This document shows positions 25,001 through 35,689 of a stretch of DNA of 64,000 nucleotides, piece by piece. This DNA comes from Gonapodya prolifera JEL478 (taxonomy: Eukaryota > Monoblepharomycota > Monoblepharidomycetes > Monoblepharidales > Gonapodyaceae). The notes under the pieces were generated by a model. That model was not told the origin of the DNA. It did not search any database and worked only from the letters and a program-made list of their open reading frames with translations. The translations under genes and the position numbers were made by a program. The stretch spans positions 139,768 to 203,767 of the forward strand of contig KQ965821.1 of the NCBI GenBank assembly GCA_001574975.1. Direction: 5' to 3'. Position 1 is the stretch's first letter. Each line of letters opens with the position of its first letter.

Positions 25001-25095
25001 AAAAGTCTGCGACCGCATCGAACGGGTCGATTGTGGTGCTTCCGTTTGATCAGCTGTTGCAGATCAGGGGGGTAATTAAGGCGTTCTGGTATTGA
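22035..25095 (+). CDS. TRL1: Fungal-type tRNA ligase (ligase-kinase-cyclic phosphodiesterase)
   Basis: Joins tRNA exon halves after intron removal; in yeast also HAC1 mRNA. Domains in order: adenylyltransferase/ligase (VARGYDKFFNVGEVKW; nucleotidyl motif ELTLKENGCIIFIA with the catalytic Lys; GRTKKDLAEFLGNHNI; TGLYLHGINHNT; EGWVARCK), P-loop polynucleotide kinase (IATIGCGKTTLAIAL near 23700; ADKNNHF), and 2H cyclic phosphodiesterase with both motifs (HVTLVF near 24650 and HITVAT near 24930). At least eight exons; introns such as those before FHREK and GENHQ are inferred from frame shifts with splice signals. A Ser/Ala repeat (about 24780-24810) interrupts the phosphodiesterase. The start is tentative: ATG 22035, followed by a weak-donor intron, puts MDGTRPS in frame. 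All three catalytic centres are kept, so I consider it functional. Confidence 0.9.
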
Positions 25096-25727
25096 AATTG
25101 CATTCTATCATAGATTCGTGCTGCTATTCATGTGAAAGAATAAATCCACGTACTGATTCTGCGCGTCGTGCTCTAGCAAAGCGATTTCGGAACTATCCTC
25201 ACTGTACGACCATGATAAAGTATTTAGAATTTCTGGGTTGATTGGGCGACTTTGGTGGGGTTAAGTGTAGCGCGGCAGGGATCCAGGTGTTCCAAGTTAT
25301 TTGCCGAGCTCCAGCGGAGAACGCATGCAATACAGGAGGAGCACATCGTTGATGTAAAGGCTACAAAACAGTGTTGGAGGCCGTCACAGTATGCACCTTC
25401 TGGAGAGCTAGACCTACCACCTTCCACACACGCCACACTCCCTACATTTCGAAGGTAGGTGCAGAGGGGTGAAGGTGCGGGGTTGGCGGGGCAGGCGGGG
25501 TGGGAAGTGTGTGCGTGTGCAGTAGTTGCGCTGTGGGAGCTCCAAAGTGAGTTTATCACCCGACCCGAATCATTTCAGGACTCAATCCGAGACATAGACC
25601 ACCAAATCCCAACTCTAGAATCTCATCATACCAGTCGCCCTGCTTCCCGCTTCCCGCTTGCGGGGTGGGACCGGACCGTGACCTGTCCGAGTTCCGCGTT
25701 CCGACCGGCGGGAGGACGGAGGGCGCG
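25096..25727. other. Intergenic, no gene recognised
   Basis: 3' flank of the tRNA ligase gene, with AT-rich stretches near 25100-25220. A G-rich run lies around 25450-25510. Open frames on both strands have no domain. The 5' part of the decayed coiled-coil gene may start within the last 100 bp. Confidence 0.4.
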
Positions 25728-26715
25728 GACACCCACTGCATGTCACGCGGCGGTGGCGGCGGCAAGGCACGTCAATGCCGCCGACCGCGAGGGACAAGCA
25801 GAAGCAGAAGCTCGACGAAGCGCGGCGGAGCGGGAGTCAGAGGATGCGCTCAGGGCCGCGAAGAAGCGCGAGGCGAGAAGGGAGAAGGTGATGGACGGGA
25901 TGAGAGCGGTGTTGAAAGGGCACCTGGAAGTACGGCGCAAAGACTGTGGATCTTGGAGTATGTCGTGGCCGTGGCTGTGTTGGAGTTGGAGTGGCAGGTT
26001 CAGGTGCCGGGCGGGGAACGACATATGGTCGGAGCAGGAGCAGGCGGGCCAGGTCGCTCAACTAAGCAAAGACATTAAAGAGCAGGGCGGGGCGAGGAAG
26101 CCCGACTTGTCGTCTGAGATCGGGGAGATTAGTTGGCAGTTGCAGCTTCCAGACAAGCCCCTTTGTCTCCGACCTTCAACGCGAAAACCAGTTTCGAGTA
26201 GCCCCGCAAGGACAAACATCTCCGTATTCAACCTTGTTATCTGACAAGACGGATACACGAGGGAAGAATGCCTCTGTAAAGCAACGTCACGCAGCTCGAG
26301 ACCCAGGTCGAGAAGTTGGAAGTCAAGATATGGCAGGTCAAGGTTGTCGTGAAGGAGCTTGAAGCACAAGCACAACAGTTGACGAAACAACTCGATGTTG
26401 CCAAAGTGGAGACCACGACAACAGATAAGAGGGTGCAGGGCCTCCTGACGGACAATGAGTTGGGGTCGACGGTTATGGTCAGGCAGGAAGGCTGACTTCG
26501 AAGGTGACGGATGGTGCGGCTGCAGATGCCCCTCGCGAAACTGGTGGATTGCCTTGCTCCGACTCATGCTCGTCATTGTTGTCACTTGCAAGCTTGAGAT
26601 CGGGATACATGTTTGGAAGAGCGGACCAAGGCAGATGAAGAGGCTGCTGAAGCAAACCAATCCGTGATGGAAGCTGCCACACGTCGAATCCAGAGACCAG
26701 AACGAAAATATTTCA
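25728..26715 (+). pseudogene. Decayed or badly resolved coiled-coil gene
   Basis: Three plus-strand stretches have strong heptad coiled-coil character but lie in different frames. At about 25750-25930: AADREGQAEAEARRSAAER and DALRAAKKREARREKVMDG. At about 26030-26130: AGQVAQLSKDIKEQGGARK. At about 26285-26480: NVTQLETQVEKLEVKIWQ and VVKELEAQAQQLTKQLDV. A fourth block lies near 26615-26700: EERTKADEEAAEANQSVME. Short frames with stops separate them, and I find no set of introns that joins all four. Either this is a degenerating gene or a gene with consensus errors. No family can be named; no start ATG is assigned. Confidence 0.4.
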
Positions 26716-26954
26716 ATGAAGAAGTGCTATGAAGTGCTCTTTGCCGACGGTGACGACATCCGCACCGCTCCTTTTGAAGCCGATTCGCCGAATCTCGATG
26801 CAATTTATTTATTCGTCTTTTTTATGCTCAAAAAATAATCTCGGTACCTAAATATCTACGTAGCCAATAAAATCAACTCGAAGGTTGGGCGACGAGGAAT
26901 GCGTAAGGCTACAGAAATGCAAACACTCGCTCAGAATAGCATTGCACGGCCGAG

Positions 26955-28225
26955 TTATCCTGGACTCACCCATCCGTTCAACATATTACACCACCCTCCA
27001 TCGACGACGACACCTGGCGGCAACACAGCAAAGTCGGGGCAGTGAGCGTCATGTTCGTCCACATCGCTCGAGAGTACACCGACCTTGTCCATTCACGTAA
27101 CTCAGCGACGGGAGACACAACATATACGCAAGCTGCGCAACGTCCTCTGGCTCGGCGGCTCTTCCATTGGGCACTTGCTTGCCCAGGGCGACGAACATGT
27201 CGTCGGCGGCTGATGTCAGGGGAGTTCGGACGAGGCCCTGTTTTGGGGATTCAAGGCTGTGTTGGAACAAGGTCTTGCTGCTCGTCGTCGACCTCATTAC
27301 CCACCGGGCACAGTGCGTTCACGGTAATTCCTTTACGCCCCAGCTGCGCACACGCCGCCTTTGTAAGTCCAAGTACTCCGTGCTTGCTCGTGTCGTACCC
27401 CAACGAGGCCGTCGTGTACAGTCCAGCCGACGAGGACACGTTGATGATTCTCGACGTGGTGGTGAGGTTCTCGGTGTGTTCAGTACCCTGGGCGAGTGAG
27501 GCGGCGGCGGATTTGATGAGGTGGGGGGTGCAGGCTTTGACGAATCGCATGGTGCCGTTGAGGTTGATCTGCGTTGGGTGGGTGGTGTGAGAAGCGACGG
27601 GAAGAACGACACAAGACACTTGACTCACGTCGAGCGTGCCGTCGTAGTTCTTGAAAAAGGTTTCGTCGTCGCTGTGAATGTTGTATTGTCCAGTTATGGA
27701 ACCAACTCCCGCTGATGTGTCCAGATGTCAGTGGCGGTCTCTTTACTGAAACCCGAGTGAATACACACCTGAATTGATGAGTATGTCAATCTGACCAAAA
27801 TGGCTCGCCACCTTCGTTCCCCAGGCTGTCGTCAGTCCACGAGTCATCACCTCACACCAATTCCACACCTCACCTGGTTCACAACCTCAATCACTCGGTC
27901 CCCCTTCGTTACATCGCATTCCCAGCCACGCACACTCGCCTCGCCGTACACCTCGCGTACTTCCGCGACGACCTTGTCGACACGCTCCTGTCCAATGTCC
28001 ACCACAGCAATCTTTGCACCTCCGTCTGCCAGTACGTGAACGCAGGCCCGACCTATACCGGAGGCTCCACCTACGGCACGGAAAAATATGTTGGGGGAGA
28101 AGGTGGCGAGCGTGTTCGGTGTTTGATGGCTCACCAGTGACAATCGCGACCCTCCCCTGGATCGATTGGCTCATCTTGGACAAGCGGCGAGGCCGAGCAG
28201 TCGCGGATGCTTCAGGGGCGGTCAT
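26955..28225 (-). CDS. Short-chain dehydrogenase/reductase (SDR)
   Basis: NAD(P)-dependent oxidoreductase of the classical SDR family. ATG at 28225. Exon 1 ends in GRVAIVT; the next exon starts GGASGIGRACVHVL, so the TGxxxGxG cofactor motif is split by an intron. Then come ECDVTKGDRVIEVVNQ (the Asp-Val next to the adenine), HFGQIDILINSAG, and RIINVSSSAGLYTTASLG with YDTSKHGVLGLTKA carrying the catalytic Ser, Tyr and Lys (YxxxK). Two late exons follow (NALCPGLVRTPL, and VVVDGGWCNMLNGW), ending at 26955. Around seven exons, all joins in frame, length about 300 residues, usual for the family. The Asp at the end of the second strand (VVDIG) favours NAD over NADP by the usual rule. Substrate unknown. 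Not visibly co-ordinated with its neighbours. Confidence 0.85.
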
Positions 28226-28524
28226 TGCAGCTGTGTGAGGTGTGGTTTGAGTGCAGTCCAGATTGTGCAGGAAGAGACGGACCGGATCAGAAGGTTAGAA
28301 GGAGCCGACTGTGCCTAAACACATTTGCCCTGGCTTGTGTTGTGTACACCCCCAGCCGTTCGAGATTAAAGAGACACGCGGGGTGAAAGCACGGACAAGG
28401 GGTACCAGCAAGTCAGTTTCCCGTTGACTACTTGCATCACGACATGCCACTAAACCAAAATCGAAATTCTACGACTCAACCAAACTCTACAAAAATACAT
28501 TCATTGAACCATTGGTGACCCAGA
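28226..28524. other. Intergenic
   Basis: Promoter side of the SDR gene and 3' flank of the second Cache-type gene. Nothing further seen. Confidence 0.5.
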
Positions 28525-30698
28525 CTATTTCACAGCTGTGATCGTCTTTGATCCATCACCAGATGGAACTGACGACGTAGTGCGTTGTACAAGGGCCTTG
28601 TTTCCTGAAAAGCCCGACGTAGGGAAAGAGTCCAACGTTTTAATAGTTCTAAATGAGCGGTTATGGTGTCCTACAGAAAGACTCCCACTTACGCTTCAAT
28701 GCTTCCGCAAACACTTTGATCATCTCCAAGAAATTGTCCTGCGTCTTGCGCACTTCCCTCACAACCGACATCCTGGTGGCGGCCTGGCCATCGCGCACAT
28801 CGGAGAAGTCAAACTTGGTCGCCTTCTTCATCATGACCAGAATTTCTTGGAGGGGCTTCGTGATGAAGAGCCACGAGAAGAGGAGGGATGCGATGGCAAG
28901 GAAAATGACGACACCGACAGCTGCTCAGTGAAGGCCATTAATTGAGCGTCAAAAGGCTTCGCGGATTCCCGTGACGAACCAGCAACTCACCTGAAAGAAT
29001 AACAATGAGAGTTGATCGACGACCATCAGCTTCCAAATTGGCCTTGAGCTGAAGTGTATCTCCAACGTAGTCCGTAATTGGTCTATGGGGCAATTTCCAA
29101 TCAGGCGATCAGATCCCAGGTTCTACGTCAGTCACAAAGTTCACGTATACCCACGCTCCAGCAACAAGAACGAATTGGTATCCATAGAGCTTCAACGTGG
29201 TCNCGCGAAAAACGTTGCCGTCGACGTTCCACGTTGTGTCTGGGATATTCCCAGCGAGACTTCTNTTGGCAAACTCATATATCGTTCTCGAAGAAACGTT
29301 CAGCAAGGGATATCTTGCGCGATCGAACTCGAAAATGGTTTTGAGAGACGCCATGCCAGTTGAGGGGTCGAATTTCTTCAAAGTCTGGTTAGCGTTGGTT
29401 GAATGGTGATGGGATTGGGGCATTGATCGGGGTCGCATAAGATAGAAAAACGGAAGAGGGAAAATACTAACCTCGCCTTGCGCCGTGTAATTCCCTTGGA
29501 ATCCTGAGATGGCAAGCACCTCTGCCTTTGTTGACAGAATATAAAACACTGAGTTCTGAGTGGCTGATTGCTTCACAGAGTCAAGGTAGTTGCTGATGAA
29601 CTCGATGGTAATGATAAGGGCAACGGTCCCAATGGTTTGCCGGTTCCGTCATAAATGCCCACGTTAAGCTTCTGGACAATTGTTGGGGAAACGATCTCCG
29701 GGTCAGCAAGGATCACTTGACCTCGCGGCAATCTGGCAAACTGAAGCGGTGTGACAAGCAGAGCAGGATAAGTGAAGTTGGCTGTCACTTGGAGAATATT
29801 GAGTGACATGGGGTCCAATCCAGCGACTATCAGGTTGCCCTTCGTTGACGAAACACCCATGCATGACCGTGCACATGTCAGATTGGTTGTCCAAAAGGTA
29901 TAGATTCGCTTGTATCCCCCAGAAAGGAGTCCCCCATCACCAGTTCCAAGGGCAACACTGTTGGGGGGTTCAATTTGAGTAACTGCCATCATTGCGGAGT
30001 CGAAAAGGTTATAATTTGTGAGTGTGGTGTTGATCAGGGGTACCAAGTTGCTGGAGGCCCAGGAGCTGTGTGAGAAAAAAAGTAAAATTTGCGGATGCAG
30101 GCAACTCACTCAAAATCGGAGATGGACAGAAGTCCGCGCTCCACTGTCAGACCCACAGCCAGGGCAGCTGAGAACATCTGTGCAAGGATTCCACATCAAA
30201 AAATGTCCATAGTCAGGTTAACACAAAGGCATGCAAATTGTGCCTGGCCTGCCCAACCCACATTTCCAAAGTACGACACCATCCGCTCTGAAATATACTT
30301 GCTAGCGTCCTCCTGTCTGGCGAGTGCAAGCGCGATAATGTTTTGAGTCGCTTCAAAATCAAGCATAATAGGTGAAGTAGGTGTTACGAATCCGTAAGTG
30401 GGGGGGAATTTCAGCAATCTTGACTCTCTTTTTGGGATCACATCAGTACCGAAAAATTACCTTGATCAGATGACTTCGAAATACTGTTGTTATTTGTTGA
30501 AATGCCCATGGCGACAGTGATAAGCGCAACAGCGACTGTGCTAGAATAGGAGAGGAATGAGGATCATTCAGATGTCAGATGTTTATCGTGGGGATCAACC
30601 CGCTGGAGAAGAGTATTTGTAAGAACAAGCAAGATGATGACGACCCGGAGGCTCAAACCCCCGAATCCCTTTGATGGCGCTTTGTCGGCCTCAGTCAT
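28525..30698 (-). CDS. Second Cache-like sensor membrane protein, paralogue of the one at 297-2504
   Basis: ATG at 30698. Exon 1 (MTEADKAPSKGFGGLSLR ...) begins the first membrane segment, which continues in the next exon as TVAVALITVAMGI followed by STNNNSISKSSDQ; the first gene has VGVGFDANNRSIS at this place. The ectodomain spans about 30440-29100 (KYISERMVSYFGNVGWAG; RIYTFWTTNLTCARSC; FARLPRGQVILADPE; TWNVDGNVF). The second membrane segment and linker helix are near 28990-28700 (ITKPLQEILVMMKKATKF, then NFLEMIKVFAEALK). An intron ending at about 28600 leads to a 28-residue tail RNKALVQRTTSSV ..., with stop at 28525. No output domain. At 29635-29637 the frame breaks: one extra base in an A-run (T-run on the plus strand) would link NVGIYDGTGK to TVALIITIEFISNYLD. 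Two N bases (29204, 29265) fall in coding sequence. Probably functional apart from consensus errors. Confidence 0.65.
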
Positions 30699-31385
30699 GA
30701 CAACAAGAATTTTCAGTTGGTGTTGCGACGGTGGAAGTTGATGAGTTGATGTCTCCCGATCATCTGTAACCCTTAGGCAGCGCAGAACAGCTTTGGTGAT
30801 GCCACAGCTGGAAAGGAGGGCTCCGGATCATCACTGCACGCAATGCGGCTTTCAGCCAGCTTGCGTCGAAACAGAAGATTGGCGTACAATCGCTGGCTGA
30901 GGACGGAAGATCACATCCGTTCGATCTGACACTGTTCTTGGGCGCACGAACGGCGCGCCTACCAGTCCTCCTCGTGCACTCTTCGCAAATCAAAATGCTA
31001 GGATGAGCATTGTAAGGTTTGGGAAGTGTATATACAGTGGCGGTTTATCCGAATTTGACCATATGTCTACAGTCAGTCGGCGAAATCGTAAGTGAAGTTT
31101 CATAGGACGTTCCTCTGCGCATAGATGAGACATGCTCAGGGACTCCACTTCCACACCAAGTGTGTCGGGCGTTCTCAAACTCATCGATTACATCTTCGGT
31201 TTATAGTGGGTCACTCGTCGCATAATGACAATACCTTCCATTGTAGGGTATTTCGTGCAATCGAACTCAAACACTCTTGATAAAGCGATAATAAGATAAA
31301 AAATTTAAAATAGCGACAGCTTTCTACAACCGATAAGGATTACATATGTAAGCCAAAGGCGTAAATAAAAATCGGCACTAACCAT
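30699..31385. other. Intergenic, AT-rich
   Basis: Upstream of the second Cache-type gene; AT-rich, especially 31200-31390. No coding exon found. The oligopeptide-transporter remnant ends at its distal edge. Confidence 0.5.
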
Positions 31386-31720
31386 TCAAGGACAATGATC
31401 CAGATTTCCGTCAACGTAATTGCCCCACCACGTTGGGAATGGAATCGCAGGACCTACCGCGCCCAGAACCGCAAACGAGAGGATAAATAGTACCGTAAGA
31501 CTGGCTCCATCCAGCGCGCCAGTGACCAAGTACATTTAGTCCTTGAAAATCTTTGGCCGATAGTTTCGCAGGTAAAACTGTGTGAAAAATCCGGAAATGA
31601 CGGTGCTGAAGATGATGCAGGTCTGGGACTGGTTGTAAGGGAAGTAACCAGAGTATTGAATGAACTGGGTTTTGTGCTTTAATGCTCGCGCGATTCGTGC
31701 TAATAATACATGCAGAAGGA
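31386..31720 (-). pseudogene. Oligopeptide transporter (OPT family) C-terminal remnant
   Basis: The minus strand reads ARALKHKTQFIQYSGYFPY, then NQSQTCIIFSTVISGFF and TQFYLRNYRPKIFKD. An in-frame TAA follows, and the same frame continues MYLVTGALDGASLTVLFI and AVLGAVGPAIPFPTWWGNY. This is the conserved last part of OPT proton-coupled peptide/siderophore transporters (YFPYNQSQ; late membrane helices; FPxWWGN). Only about 100 residues remain of a family that is usually 700-900 residues. The N-terminal side stops where the neighbouring ABM gene ends (31739). With the internal stop this is a dead fragment. Confidence 0.8.
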
Positions 31721-31738
31721 GTCACCAAACTCGGGCTT

Positions 31739-32417
31739 TCACGCCTTGGGCTCTACCCGATGAATGCTCGGGGCACCACCCATTTTACCCTACATCCGAC
31801 GATGACTGTTAACCAAAACTGCCCTCCTTTGTCGCTCATTGTCATGGAAGGTTCCTCACCTTCAACTTCTTGTTCATTTCCTGGGAGAGTTGAGTGCCGT
31901 CAAGACGCGTTGTGAGATGCCGAACCCTCATGAAGTTCATCAAGTATCGCCACTCACGATAAAGTGCGGTGCAGTTCGGTGCGCCTCCACCGCGGCCTCG
32001 TCCTTCCACTGCTCCACAAAGATGAACACCGCGGGGTCGCTGAACAAGACAAAGACAGAGCGGACCGTGAACACCAGCCACAACGTCAGCGCGTCATCCG
32101 CCAAAACACACCTCTTGTCTTGCAGCAAGGTGTACTCGATGCAGCCAGGCTCGTTCAGTTTCACAGCCTTGGCCCCATCGGCAAGGATTTTCCCAACTTC
32201 CTCTGCTTGCTCCTTCTTGGCCTTCAGGACAGCGACTTAAAGATCGAGTACGGGTCGGAACAACGATCGGTAGTTGTGATGGGGGATGGACGGAGGGAAT
32301 TCGTGAATGTCGGAATCGGATCGTTTGAGTTTGTAGGTTCCCTCCGCGAGCCGGAAGAGAACTCCGCGGAGGGTATGCCCTCGCGAGATTCCTGAGCTTA
32401 CCAGTGCGGATGACCAT
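31739..32417 (-). CDS. Antibiotic-biosynthesis-monooxygenase (ABM)-like small protein
   Basis: Ferredoxin-like alpha/beta dimeric fold found in small cofactor-free monooxygenases and related proteins. ATG at 32417 gives MVIRT; an intron (GTAAGC ... TTTAAG) leads to VAVLKAKKEQAEEVGKIL, then NEPGCIEYTLLQDK. Another intron precedes DPAVFIFVEQWKDEAAVEAH and TAPHFI, then EMNKKLK and GKMGGAPSIHRVEPKA, with stop at 31739. About 108 residues, typical for the family. The F-x-F-x-E-x-W strand, the following helix with H, and APHFI are the family core. All four introns keep frame. A paralogue with the same exon plan is at 57806-58412. Substrate unknown. Neighbours are a PhyH dioxygenase 340 bp upstream on the other strand and an OPT remnant downstream. 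Confidence 0.8.
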
Positions 32418-32759
32418 GAATGGTTCTGCGAATGTGAAGGGTGGAGATGGGAATCTTCTCGGCAAAACTTCTTCCAGAGTTGAGTCGGGGCGAAGCGGGC
32501 AGAATTCTCCCAACGTTGGGTGAATTCACCGTCTTCGGCTTTACATATTGTGGTCCTAATCCTACTGATAAAAATCGAATGACCCTATCACATAAATATC
32601 TTGTTCTTGCTCAGAAAATTGAATGCAAGAGTAAAGTTTTAAGGTTGCTGTGGCCCCTTGTCGCCCAACAGGATGAATAACCATCCGAAATTCGATGCTC
32701 CGACGGGAGACGAACATCCCGGTTTTAAAAGACCGCACATCCAATTCACTACGTGAGCA
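32418..32759. promoter_or_regulatory. Divergent promoter region between the ABM and PhyH genes
   Basis: About 340 bp between two opposed start codons (32417 minus, 32760 plus). AT-rich around 32540-32720. It must hold both promoters; no factor site is recognised. Confidence 0.4.
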
Positions 32760-33970
32760 ATGGTGGTGAAACTCAGTACAGAGGACAAGGTAGGACTTGT
32801 TGAACTGCTACCCTCGGGTGACAACAATTGACCTCTTACATGCACTCAATCTTTCAGGCCGCGTACGACCGTGATGGCGTCGTATGCCTCCGTGGCGTCA
32901 TCTCTCCCGAGTGGATCGAGAAACTGCGCGTGATGGTCGACCGCGCAGTTGAGACCAGCAACGAGGTCGGACCCGAAAGGGGGAGGGAGTACACGGCCAA
33001 GGACAAACCGGGAAGATTCTACGGTACGTTATTTATTTCACCTTCCTCTTTTGCGGTTTTTGAACCCAATGCTACAGGGGAGATCGATGTCTGGCGCCGA
33101 GAGAGCGATGTTGGAAAGCAAGCGATGGACTTCATTCGCAACGGACCTTGCGCCGAAATCACCGGGAGGATAATGGACGCGAAACAGTGCCGATTCTTGT
33201 ACGACCAATTGTTCATGCGGGAGCCTGGGACGGAGAGCAGAACACGTAATTCTCCACCATTCGGCGCCTTTTTTACGATCCCCTTCCTCATGTAAACTAC
33301 ACGGTCCACTTCAAATAGCGTGGCACCAAGACCAACCGTACTGGAGCATCAGCGGGTGGCAGGTCTGCTCCGTTTGGATTCCCCTGGAACCCATCGATAA
33401 AGAAACTGGAAGCCGTAAGTATCCCACAACTTTCCGGCGCCGACACCGTGAACGACGCCCGCCGGTCCGGCAGTCGAATACATAGGAGGATCTCACCGCT
33501 GGTCCGCCCACTCTCCGCAAAAGTTTGGAACCGGAGAGCGATACGCGGGAAACTCGCTTCCCACCTTACCGGACATCGACGCTCAGCGATCCAAGGGGGA
33601 ACTCGACATCCTCAAGTATGGAATGGAAGTTGGAGATGCCCTTGGTAAGTCGGCCATTTGGACATGTCTGTGCCATCGCCATAACACCAGCCGGTTCGGT
33701 TTTCCTTCACCAGTATTCCAAGCGATGATTGTCCACGGCTCACCCGGCAACCAGCACTCCACTGCGCGTCGGCGCGCCTGGGCGACTCGCTGGATCGGGG
33801 ATGATATCCGCTGGATCAATGACCAGGAGCGCGAGTGGGGATTCCCCATCGGATACGATCCTGGGCTGAAGCACGGAGACAAGTTGGTGCATGAGCATTA
33901 CTTCCCTGTTTGCTGGGCGGCTGATGAAGGAGAGGGCAGTGGGGAAGAGGCGGCGAAAGCGGCAGTTTAG
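32760..33970 (+). CDS. Phytanoyl-CoA dioxygenase (PhyH)-family Fe(II)/2-oxoglutarate enzyme
   Basis: Hydroxylates a small substrate using iron and 2-oxoglutarate. ATG 32760 gives MVVKLSTEDK; a GTAGGA ... TTTCAG intron leads to AAYDRDGVVCLRGVISPEW. Next exons: IDVWRRESDVGKQAMDFI; then an exon starting WHQDQPYWSISGWQ, whose His and Asp are two iron ligands (HxD); VWIPLEPIDKETG; EYIGGSHRW; a further exon with FQAMIVHGSPGNQH, which provides the distal His; and ARRRAWATRWIGDD, with the Arg that normally binds 2-oxoglutarate. About 300 residues, stop at 33970. Iron and cosubstrate ligands are all present, so it should be active. Substrate cannot be told; the family covers phytanoyl-CoA, ectoine and many secondary metabolites. 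Confidence 0.85.
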
Positions 33971-34251
33971 GTTATCGTAGTGTAGTAAATGCCATTTGCG
34001 AAGGGCTTGTCCGTATTGCAACCATACGTTCGGGTTGTGCTTCGACGAATACATAATGGTCATGATGATACGTCACAGATGTGCTAGGCACGTGGACTCG
34101 ATGTCGTTGGAAGCCAACCTTGGAAGTGTTTGTCGTGTTTTGCGCCATGTGAACAAAAGTGGGTTGCGAAGACAGATTGCTGGATGCAGATCACGTCATA
34201 TATTTTTTCTCTGCATTAATTTGATAATACGAATATAATTCACCTCTTTTA
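33971..34251. other. Convergent 3' flanks
   Basis: The PhyH and Cys-rich genes converge here. AT-rich near 34190-34250. No further feature seen. Confidence 0.5.
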
Positions 34252-35631
34252 CTAGCACTTCAATGCTTGCCCATAGTCACTCGCAACTTTCCCGTTCCCA
34301 TTTATCGTATCTTTGCATGCGTCGATCTCCAACGTTGCAGAAGTCACACTTCCTCCGTGGATAAACCGTCCCGTTGCAATATATACGTCTCCACTGTCCT
34401 GGTGACAGTCCCACGCATCAACTTCCCCATACTCCGCATGATTGCGCACTTCATTGTACATATCGTCGCAGGACTTGTTTGGCGTGCGGTTTAAGCAGAA
34501 GCGGAACTTTGCTTTGACGAAATAGGTATCGTGCAAGGGTGCGGCAACAAGGCTCAGTGTCTTGTATGCACATGTCACCACATTTTTGGCTGGAGGTGGT
34601 GGAGGGGGAGGGGGAGGGGGAGGAGACGATGGCGGTGGCGGACGGGGAGCTGAGGCTTGGCAGTTTGCAGCGTTGGGCCTGATGGGAGGAAGAGACGCAT
34701 TAACGTAAACGAGTGATCCAGAAATGGAAACGTTTTTTTGACATTTGCCATCCAGCCGAAGAAACTTCCGTGCGGATGTTTGATGCCAGCACAAACGCAC
34801 CTGCATGTGTACTTTGATCCATCGCCAGTTGCATTACAGCATACCGCATTTGAGCTGGCGCATGTGGTGGTACCGGGGATGCACGTCTGCCAGTCAGCGA
34901 TGCCACTGGAAGGCGGAGGCGGAGGCGGGCTGGATGACTGGCAGTTCGCTCCGTATGGTCTGTCCAGAGAGAGCAGCAAAGACACGACATTCTTCAGAGC
35001 ACTCCAGACGTTACGCGAGATCGCCATTGCCTACCTGCACGTGTATTTGCTTCCGTCGCCGCTTGCGATACAGCACACCGCCGCTGAGTCTGTGCAATAG
35101 GTGGACCCGGGGTAGCATGTCTGCCAATCAGCGATTCCGCCTGATGGAGGTGGAGGTGTTGGTGGTGGTGAAGACGTCTGACAGTTTGCGCCGTAAGGCC
35201 TATCGATTGAAAGTGACAAAATATGTTGAGAAACGGCACTTTCAGTGCACTCGAGCGGCGAGATGATGCACCTGCACGTGTACTTTGATCCATCCCCGCT
35301 CACAATACAACACACTGAGGCTGAATTTGTGCAGTATGAGGTTCCCGGGTAGCATGTTTGCCAGTCTGCAATCGCGCTTCCGCTACAGCCTGTGGAGGGA
35401 CGATATGTGAAGTAACGCGCACGGAAGTGTGTGCCGGATGCGACTCACCACTGCTGTTAGGTCTGCAGGTGTGCTTTGTGCCATCCCCCGATGCAACACA
35501 GCATACTGCGTTCGAGCTGGAGCATGGAGTGGATCCGGGATAGCAAGTTTGCCAGTCTCCGGTTCCGGCTGCGGCCGGTGTGATTGGGCGGATGAATTCG
35601 AGTACCGCGGAGAGTCCTAGAACGGCTTCAT
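34252..35631 (-). CDS. Secreted Cys-rich repeat protein, one repeat per exon, with polyproline linkers
   Basis: Putative start ATG at 35631; one base missing from an A-run would give MKAVLGLSAVLEFIRPIT, a signal peptide like that of the gene at 36644. Four repeats follow, each near its own exon. They are built as (G)(I/T)ADWQTCxPGSTxC then SxAVCC, GDGSKYTCR, at about 35575-35465, 35385-35285, 35145-35040 and 34905-34800. Spacing is C-x6-C-x6-CC-x11-C. Linkers read GANCQ(S/T)SSPPPPPP. After an 11-residue proline run (about 34600-34630) comes a C-terminal domain ending at 34252, with Cys spaced in pairs (FCLNRTPNKSCDDMYNEV; DAWDCHQDSGDVYIATGRF; ATLEIDACKDTI). I do not recognise either module. 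Disulfide-rich, proline-linked repeats behind a signal peptide suggest an extracellular or cell-wall protein. Confidence 0.6.
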
Positions 35632-35689
35632 AGCTGACGACTTCACGAAAGAGCTTTTTGGTGCTGTTTAAATGTGGAATGCACGTCTA

